Assembly (NCBI GenBank): GCA_023417655.1
Contig: JAEZFD010000054.1
Coordinates: 62,001 to 126,000 of the forward strand
Direction: 5' to 3'
Origin: Planctomycetota bacterium
GTDB taxonomy: Bacteria > Planctomycetota > Planctomycetia > Planctomycetales > Planctomycetaceae
DNA length: 64,000 bases
This document shows positions 56,147 to 64,000 of the stretch, piece after piece. Each line of letters starts with the position of its first letter. Position 1 is the first letter of the stretch. The position numbers were made by a program, and so were the translations under genes. The notes under the pieces are model-generated. The model ran no database searches. It had not been told where the DNA came from and saw nothing but the letters and a program-made list of their open reading frames with translations.

Positions 56147-56805
56147 TCCTGCAACTCCACTGAATCTTTCGATTACCGCAAGTTTCTCCCAAACTGAATA
56201 GACGCCTGTGGTTTGGTCACGCGCGAAAGCCGCATTTCACCCAAACCACCTATCTTGAACGTTGCGGGAATACAACAGGTGATTTTCTGTCACATCACGC
56301 GTTGCAAAAACTCACCCCGCCCGACTGTCAGAACCTGAAGCAGAATGTTTTGGAAGTGTTCCAATGTTGAAGCATGGACAGTTCCGGAGTTGGGGCGTAG
56401 CTCAACAAACCTCCTTCCGTTCGATCGTCTGAGGGAAGAGAACTCTCAGTGCATGGCGAGAAGATAGGTGAGCGGGCAAAGGGGCAGGGATGATACCCTG
56501 GCAGCTCACGGCGCTCAGTGAGAATTACTCTGGAGTGTTCTCCAGCCTGTGCCTCAATGGGCGAACAGAGCGAAAGACAGCCGTTCTGAAGTCGTCCGAT
56601 CTGAGATCGTCGGGTTGGTGCTGACAAACTGAGGCTGAGAACTCGCCCACCTTTATAAGGAACAGGAATCAGCGCAGCCGGACTCGCCCTCTTCGCTATG
56701 ACCTAGGGAGGGAGCCAGAGTTTGACAAGCGCAGGGGCCGACGAGATTCCGGCACTCAATGCAGGTGCTGGAGTTGGTTGAAGTCGTCGGCAAGAAAGTC
56801 GGGAG
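56147..56805. other. Long gene-poor stretch
   Basis: About 660 bases without a believable gene. Open frames exist but have a Ser/Arg/Pro composition typical of antisense frames. No mobile-element end or strong hairpin is seen. Confidence 0.45.
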
Positions 56806-56994
56806 CTATTTCACCCGATGGAACGTTTCGCCCTGTTCACGGTCTTTGCGGCGCATTTCATCCAGAATGACCGGATGCAGCCCGCGACTCCGCTCATTTT
56901 GAGGGACGTAATTCTGCCGTGCCCAGGTCCGCAAGCGAATCTCTTCCACAAAGTCGACTTCGTGATGGGGTTCGGAAGTCCGCGTCATATCCAT
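56806..56994 (-). CDS. Small conserved protein (62 aa)
   Basis: A 62-residue protein from ATG 56994 (MDMTRTSEPHHEVDF), with AGGAG seven bases upstream. The motif EIRLRTWARQNYVPQNERS, then HPVILDEMRRKDRE, is an amphipathic, Arg/Glu-rich pair of helices. I recall planctomycete proteins with a closely similar RxWARxNYVPxxxRS motif, but that comes from memory only. It is one of several mini-genes in the window. It lacks a neighbour on its strand. The function is unknown. Confidence 0.65.
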   Translation of the reverse strand: MDMTRTSEPHHEVDFVEEIRLRTWARQNYVPQNERSRGLHPVILDEMRRKDREQGETFHRVK

Positions 56995-57450
56995 CAATCG
57001 CTCCTCTTCGGGGAGATCCCGCGCCGGGATCCGTTCGTCCTGCGACGACTTCAGATTAACAAAGATCGACCGCAGTGATTGCGGTGCCCCATTTCAGGGG
57101 AATTTCGCACTTCACGCTATCACGGGCACCCTGTCCATTCAAACAAAAAACGGTGCCTGCAACCACTTTCTTTGCATCTCACGTCCCGACGGGGGCACGT
57201 GCTCTTCACGGCGAGATTTGAATGTGATCCAAACTGGGGCCAGAGCATTAAAAGGGGCAATTTGCGTGGACGCCCCCCACCCCGGCCTCTCCGGTTGGCA
57301 AAAAGAAGACAGGAAAGATGATCGGCCTGCGGTGCCTGACGCAATGAGTCGAATTTTCAGATTCGCTCAACGAGATCGACTCGTCCAGATACACGTTTCG
57401 ACAACTATTGTCTTGACGCCTTTCTGGGACGGCGGGTAGAGTTTCTGCTT
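56995..57450. other. Intergenic region ahead of the marR gene
   Basis: No gene is evident up to the marR promoter region. The open frame that crosses it has Arg/Pro-rich, non-coding character. Confidence 0.45.
57400..57442 (+). promoter_or_regulatory. Predicted promoter and inverted-repeat operator for the marR gene
   Basis: GACAA-CTA-TTGTC (57400-57412) is a perfect 5-bp inverted repeat with a 3-base spacer. Right after it lies TTGACG (57413-57418), then an 18-base spacer and TAGAGT (57437-57442). MarR proteins usually bind such palindromes across their own promoters, so autoregulation is likely. Confidence 0.55.
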
Positions 57451-57921
57451 ATGGATCAGACTGCTGGTAATCCCCGAAGCTCCTCGCGCAGGCCACACTA
57501 CGACTCCCCTCAACAGGAGGCGTACCTGAATCTCTGGCAGACCTACGATGAACTCAAAGCCATCGAGGAGGCACTCTTCGGGAAGTACGACCTGTCTGCA
57601 CAGCAATACAATGCCTTGCGACTCTTGAGATCCGTCTCGCCCAGCACAATGCCAACCTTGAGCCTGGGAGCCCAGCTGATTTCACGGGCCCCGGACATGA
57701 CTCGACTGCTGGACAAACTTGAGCGTCGCGGGCTGGTGCGACGGGAACGACGCGAAGACAACCGCCGCGTCGTCGAAGTCGGCATCACCGAACAGGGGCT
57801 CGAACTTCTGAAAGAACTCGCCGAGCCACTTCACGATGTCCATCTGCAGCAACTCGGGCACCTCCACCCCGACGAACTTCAACAGCTGATCCAACTGCTG
57901 AACAAGGCGCGTCAGCGGTAA
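57451..57921 (+). CDS. MarR-family transcriptional regulator
   Basis: A 156-residue winged-helix regulator, active as a dimer. The wHTH spans about 35-115; the recognition helix is in ISRAPDMTRLLDKLERRGLV and the wing is RRERREDNRRVVEVGITEQG. The N-terminal 20 residues are Arg/Ser/Pro-rich. The last 40 residues, with leucines, fit the dimerisation helices. A predicted promoter with an overlapping inverted repeat lies upstream, and the halogenase-like flavoprotein follows 98 bases after its stop. A role in repressing that neighbour, relieved by a phenolic ligand, is typical for the family. The ligand is unknown. Confidence 0.9.
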   Translation: MDQTAGNPRSSSRRPHYDSPQQEAYLNLWQTYDELKAIEEALFGKYDLSAQQYNALRLLRSVSPSTMPTLSLGAQLISRAPDMTRLLDKLERRGLVRRERREDNRRVVEVGITEQGLELLKELAEPLHDVHLQQLGHLHPDELQQLIQLLNKARQR

Positions 57922-58019
57922 CACGCGGACGTTCCAACCGACTCAGCCGCCGAACTACGGCAGTGATTCAATCTCCTCATCTCGTTCTGACTTCGACCGT
58001 TTTTCAAAGAAAGCGATTC

Positions 58020-59267
58020 ATGACGATTCCCGCCAGTACTGATGTGATCGTGATTGGTGGCGGCCCGGCGGGCGCGACAGCTTCAACGCTGATCGCCCAG
58101 AAGGGACTGCAAGTCACCCTGTTCGAACGGGATCACTTCCCGCGGTTTCATATTGGCGAATCGCTCATCCCGGAGACCTATTGGGTCCTCAAACGCCTGA
58201 ATATGTTGCCCAAGATGCGGGCCAGTCATTTCGTCGAAAAGTACAGCGTCCAGTTCGTCAGCGCGAGTGGCAGGACTTCCGCACCGTTCGATTTCTGGGA
58301 CAACAAGCCGCATGAATGCTCTCAGACTTGGCAGGTGCGACGCAGCGAATTCGACAAGATGATGCTGGACAACGCGGCCGAACATGGCGTCAATGTCCAC
58401 GAAGGAGTCCGCGTCCTTGATGTACTGATGGACGGTGAGAGAGTCGTCGGCGTTCGGATCAAAACCGAGGATGGCGCCGAACACGAAGTCCGCGCCAAGG
58501 TCGTCGTCGACGCCAGCGGACAAAGCTCGATGCTCATCAACAAGTTCAAACTGAAGATCTCGGATCCTCAGCTGAACAAAGGAGCCATCTGGACCTACTT
58601 CAAGGGAGCCCATCGCGCTGAAGGTCGTAACGGCGGAGCGACTCTCGTGTTGCAGGTGTTCGAGAAGAAAGGCTGGTTCTGGTACATCCCGCTGCATGAC
58701 GACATTACCAGTGTCGGAGTGGTGGCTGACTTCGACTACCTCTTCAAAAACCGAGGAACAGACTTCGAAAAAACTTACTGGGAAGAAGTTGAACGCTGCC
58801 CCGGCGTGAAAGAACGGATCTCACAGGCGACCGTCTGTGACCGGTTCCGCACGACAAAAGACTACACGTACAAGAGCAAGCAGCTGGCTGGCGACGGTTG
58901 GGTGATGGTCGGGGACGCCTTCGGGTTCCTCGATCCGCTGTACTCGTCCGGCGTGTTGCTCGCACTCAAGTCGGGTTCTCTCGCTGCTGACGCAATTGGC
59001 GACGCTTTCGAGAAGAATGACTTCACCGCCGACCAACTCGGTGCCTGGGGCCCTGACTTCATCGCCGGCATGAACCGCATGCGACGACTGGTCGTGGAAT
59101 ACTACGAGGGCTTGAATTTCGGGAAGTTCATCCGCCGATTTCCGAACCATCAGGGGGACGTCACGGACCTGTTGATTGGAGACCTCTTCGATCCCGCCCG
59201 GGAGGAAGTCCTCCGTTCGATCGATCAGTTCCATAAAGAGAACGGCGAGAAAGTCCTCGAGCGATAA
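58020..59267 (+). CDS. FAD-dependent oxidoreductase of the flavin-dependent halogenase superfamily
   Basis: A 415-residue enzyme. The FAD-binding motif GGGPAGAT is at 13-20. FPRFHIGESLIPETYW follows. Lys74 in FVEKYSVQF lies where the catalytic lysine of CmlS/CndH-type halogenases sits. GWFWYIP (218-224) fits the halogenase signature GWxWxIP, and GDAFGFLDPLYSSGV (298-312) is the second flavin motif. Halogenases chlorinate or brominate electron-rich rings using reduced flavin from a separate reductase. Geranylgeranyl-reductase-like members share part of this pattern, so a plain oxidoreductase remains possible. No polyketide or peptide synthetase gene is near. ATG 58020 is favoured over the longer frame from 57963. 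It lies 98 bases after the marR stop. Confidence 0.82.
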   Translation: MTIPASTDVIVIGGGPAGATASTLIAQKGLQVTLFERDHFPRFHIGESLIPETYWVLKRLNMLPKMRASHFVEKYSVQFVSASGRTSAPFDFWDNKPHECSQTWQVRRSEFDKMMLDNAAEHGVNVHEGVRVLDVLMDGERVVGVRIKTEDGAEHEVRAKVVVDASGQSSMLINKFKLKISDPQLNKGAIWTYFKGAHRAEGRNGGATLVLQVFEKKGWFWYIPLHDDITSVGVVADFDYLFKNRGTDFEKTYWEEVERCPGVKERISQATVCDRFRTTKDYTYKSKQLAGDGWVMVGDAFGFLDPLYSSGVLLALKSGSLAADAIGDAFEKNDFTADQLGAWGPDFIAGMNRMRRLVVEYYEGLNFGKFIRRFPNHQGDVTDLLIGDLFDPAREEVLRSIDQFHKENGEKVLER

Positions 59268-59532
59268 AGCATCGACTCGCCGGGGATCGCATCACCGAAA
59301 CTCGATCTGAACACAGAATGTCCGTTTTCAGAGCATCTGAAGGCGGGCTTTCTGTCCTTTTCAGCCGGTGAAAGAGCGCCGAAGCCGCCGGAATCCGTCT
59401 GGCCTGTCCCCACGGATGCGTGTGCTCTATTCTTTCGCGAGTTGACGAGTGATACGATCCAACATCCACTGCGCCGCCGCCTGGCATCAGGCGAGCTCCG
59501 GCTGCGATACTGCCTGTCCATGAAGCCCTGTG

Positions 59533-62166
<2,634 letters not shown>

Positions 62167-62474
62167 TAATCCTCCAAAATGTCTCGGCGTCCAAGACGTT
62201 GTAGATCCTTCCGTCAAACGAAGTTCGGCAATTGACCGCGGCTGTCCAGCAGGTAAAATTGGCTGTTTGGTAGATGAAACTCCGGAGGTGGAAATATGAA
62301 ATTTTTCCTGCCAGTCGCAGCCTTCACAAACACGCCTTCGGCAATCCTGCCAGCGTCAGGCAGTTCAGCGTGAACTACCCTCAACTTCAACCTGAGAACA
62401 TAGTGTGGCCCGTCGCCGAAAGCGTCGAGCCCAACCCGTCTTTCGCTGTGACAACCCTTTGAAGGAGAGGTCGA
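62167..62474 (+). other. hpf leader region with two tiny overlapping frames
   Basis: A frame at 62296-62373 (MKFFLPVAAFTNTPSAILP, 25 residues) has an excellent Shine-Dalgarno, GGAGGTGG, six bases before its ATG. Its TGA overlaps a GTG (62370) that opens a second frame of 30 residues, ending at 62462, 12 bases before the hpf GTG. The chain of overlapping small frames suggests translational coupling into hpf or a leader peptide. Evidence is limited to the sequence; both may be chance. Confidence 0.35.
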
Positions 62475-62828
62475 GTGCAGATTGAAATCACGTGTCGTCA
62501 CGGTTCGATCAGTCCTGATTTTCATGACTACATTACCCGGAAAACCTCAAAGCTCGTCACACTGTTTGAACGTGTGACGTCCATCCGAGTGACACTGGAT
62601 TACGAGGGGGATCGAGTCAAAGTTGAAATCCTCGTCGACGCAGAGCACAAACACGATTTCGTGACCTCTCAAGTGACGGACGCCCAGGACGCCGGGGCCT
62701 GTTTCGATCAGGCACTCGCGAAAATGGAGCAGCAGATCCGGAAGTACAAAGAAAAAGTCCAGGACCACCGTCGAGACAAGCCACTGAATGAACTCGTCGC
62801 AGACGGGCTCGATGTCGAGCCAGCCTAA
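62475..62828 (+). CDS. hpf: Ribosome hibernation promoting factor (HPF/RaiA family)
   Basis: A 117-residue protein of the sigma-54 modulation/HPF family that binds the 30S decoding region and inactivates ribosomes in stationary phase. The beta-alpha-beta-beta-beta-alpha pattern is visible: MQIEITCRHGSISPDFHDYI, then VRVTL/KVEILVD strands, a helix in AGACFDQALAKMEQQIRKYK and a basic end. It is the short form, without the C-terminal dimerisation domain of long HPF. The start is GTG 62475 with AAGGAGAGG about six bases ahead. It precedes ptsN, as in the rpoN-hpf-ptsN cluster of other bacteria, but a terminator separates them here. Confidence 0.93.
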   Translation: MQIEITCRHGSISPDFHDYITRKTSKLVTLFERVTSIRVTLDYEGDRVKVEILVDAEHKHDFVTSQVTDAQDAGACFDQALAKMEQQIRKYKEKVQDHRRDKPLNELVADGLDVEPA

Positions 62829-62949
62829 GACGCTAACATTTCTGACATAAGATGTTGCGTTAGCGGGAAACGGCAATTGTCCCTCGCTGCGGCGTCAAAT
62901 TCAGAAACAAATCTCAAAGAACCTGCTGGTTCATGAGCATGACAAAGAG

Positions 62950-62994
62950 AAAAGGGGGCGAGTGCGATAGCCGCATGAGCCCCCTTATTTTTTG
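62950..62994 (+). terminator. Rho-independent terminator of hpf
   Basis: AAGGGGGC (62952-62959) pairs with GCCCCCTT (62979-62986) and is followed by A then six T. It ends the hpf transcript about 120 bases after its stop. The bases between hold no gene. Confidence 0.85.
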
Positions 62995-63108
62995 AAATAA
63001 CTCGAGTGTCGTCGCTCGGGACAGACTGACGTCTCAGGGAGAATCTACAGCTCAATTCAAAACGACTCTGTGAATCAATCGCAAGAAATTGCTGCAAATT
63101 CATACAGA

Positions 63109-63315
63109 TTGTCCTGAAACTGTCGCGAATGCGGGCTCACTCCGCTTTTATCTCATCGGCAGAACTGCCTCACCCCGGCCTATGGTCTGTCTCTGGCGTG
63201 TCTTTGGGATGAGAAGAAGTTCCCAGGGAGACGAACAGGACTTCGCTTGTGCCTGAAATCTGTAAAACCGGCCTGAATATTGAGTTGCCAGTGTTGTCCT
63301 GAAAGTGTCGGGAAA
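63109..63315 (+). repeat. Pair of near-identical 22-bp direct repeats upstream of ptsN
   Basis: TTGTCCTGAAACTGTCGCGAA at 63109-63129 recurs at 63294-63314 as TTGTCCTGAAAGTGTCGGGAA, with two differences. A looser third copy, TTGTGCCTGAAATCTG, lies at 63248-63263. The copies occur between the hpf terminator and ptsN, so they may be regulator sites for ptsN. The rest of 62829-63453 carries no gene. Confidence 0.6.
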
Positions 63316-63453
63316 TCACAATAACCCGGCGTTGCAGAGTCTGACGGGGCTCGGCAGATACTGATTTCATTGATCTCCCCCTGATCATTATGCCGTTCGC
63401 AGGCCAGACGGCTCCTGCCTGCGTTGAATGTTGTCTGGAAAAGGAAGTGTCGA

Positions 63454-63924
63454 ATGCGACTCACTGAGTTCGTGGTTCCTGAAGCGATTTTGCCGCAGCT
63501 GCAAGCAGACTCCAAGCAGTCCGCAATTTGCCAGATGGTGGCCAGTCTGACACGCGCCGGAAAGATCCGCCCCGCTGACGAAGACGCGATTGTTTCAGCC
63601 ATTCTGAAGCGGGAAGAACTGGGCTCGACCGGCATCGGCCGGGGCGTCGCTGTTCCTCACACGAAACATCCGTCTGCCGAATCGATCATTGCAACAGTGG
63701 CTCTGTGCCACGACGGTCTGAACTTCGAGAGCCTCGACGGGGAAGACGTGTACATCCTCTTCCTCCTGATTTCTCCTCCAGATCGCCCCGGGGACCATCT
63801 CCGTGGTCTCGAGACAATCACACGGCATCTGAAGAATGACGATTTCTGCAACTTCCTGAAACAGGCCACAACCCAGCAGGCGGTTGTTGACTTGCTCGAG
63901 GAAGCAGACGAAGGTCATGCATAA
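63454..63924 (+). CDS. ptsN: PTS IIA component, nitrogen type (PtsN-like)
   Basis: A 156-residue PTS EIIA-fructose/nitrogen domain. The phosphorylated histidine is His69 in RGVAVPHTKHP. The preceding LKREELGSTGIG and the later VYILFLLISPPDRPGDHLRGLETITRHL are typical of EIIA(Ntr). There is no EIIB or EIIC domain, so it is the regulatory form. ATG 63454 follows AAAGGAAG by about eight bases; a frame beginning at 63424 adds unrelated residues. It follows hpf, as in the rpoN cluster, with a terminator and two direct repeats between. EIIA(Ntr) senses nitrogen/PEP balance and binds partners such as potassium transporters in other bacteria. The last 76 bases of the window carry no gene. Confidence 0.93.
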   Translation: MRLTEFVVPEAILPQLQADSKQSAICQMVASLTRAGKIRPADEDAIVSAILKREELGSTGIGRGVAVPHTKHPSAESIIATVALCHDGLNFESLDGEDVYILFLLISPPDRPGDHLRGLETITRHLKNDDFCNFLKQATTQQAVVDLLEEADEGHA

Positions 63925-64000
63925 GTTTCAAATCTGAATTGCCGGGTCGTGCATGCACCATCTTGACTGGTTACGGTTCAGGCACGCGCTCAGGCAATTT

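Noticed and set aside
56328..56627. 99-codon minus-strand frame in the 56-kb gap
   Set aside because: Ser/Arg/Cys-rich without similarity, no ribosome site; not called as a gene.

Overview
The window looks like a chromosomal segment from a planctomycete (phylum Planctomycetota, probably order Planctomycetales). This is inferred from gene content: a DUF1570-like secreted metalloprotein, a DUF6798-like membrane protein, a DUF2760/Hsp70 pair, lone hpnC, several tiny Lys/Arg-rich proteins and many secreted or membrane proteins of unknown function. Genes are mostly single or in short runs, on both strands. I see no rRNA, tRNA, CRISPR array, complete insertion sequence, prophage or integration site.

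Layout. 0-7.5 kb: the 3' end of an MFS transporter, an FHA-domain protein, a thioredoxin-like protein, a DegT-type aminotransferase and a large membrane-anchored FtsK/EssC-like ATPase. 7.9-11.8 kb: a hook-assembly block transcribed fliK-flgD-flgE. 12.4-15 kb: fabF and a cysteine desulfurase. 15-19.2 kb: a secreted protein and the DUF2760-Hsp70 pair. 19.4-22.4 kb: a membrane-tethered STAS protein, a broken remnant of a GspE/PilB-type ATPase and two glycosyltransferases. 22.8-34 kb: small planctomycete proteins, Ldh-type dehydrogenase, a degenerate M24 protein, polysaccharide deacetylase, a DUF1570-like protein, PlsC-type acyltransferase, a PabA/TrpG amidotransferase and hisA. 34.3-39 kb: a GT4 glycosyltransferase and a GT39-like membrane protein with a very long low-complexity tail. 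39-48 kb: an HSP90-like protein, hpnC, a 32-residue basic protein, thrC, rhomboid protease and a large membrane protein. 48-55 kb: a CBS-MgtE transporter, two secreted or membrane proteins and kbl. 55-64 kb: hypothetical proteins, MarR with a halogenase-like flavoprotein, alaS, hpf and ptsN.

How the genes work together. The hook genes imply a flagellated stage. The scattered glycosyltransferases and the deacetylase point to surface polysaccharide synthesis. hpf and ptsN follow each other as in the rpoN-hpf-ptsN arrangement of other bacteria, although rpoN is not in view and a terminator separates them here. The features I consider least explained are the FtsK/EssC-like ATPase without a visible secretion locus, the membrane enzyme fused to about 600 low-complexity residues, two paralogous Lys-rich mini-proteins 24 kb apart, the hairpin-rich leader of a small acidic protein, and the MarR plus halogenase-like pair. 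No single obviously new multi-gene system stands out.
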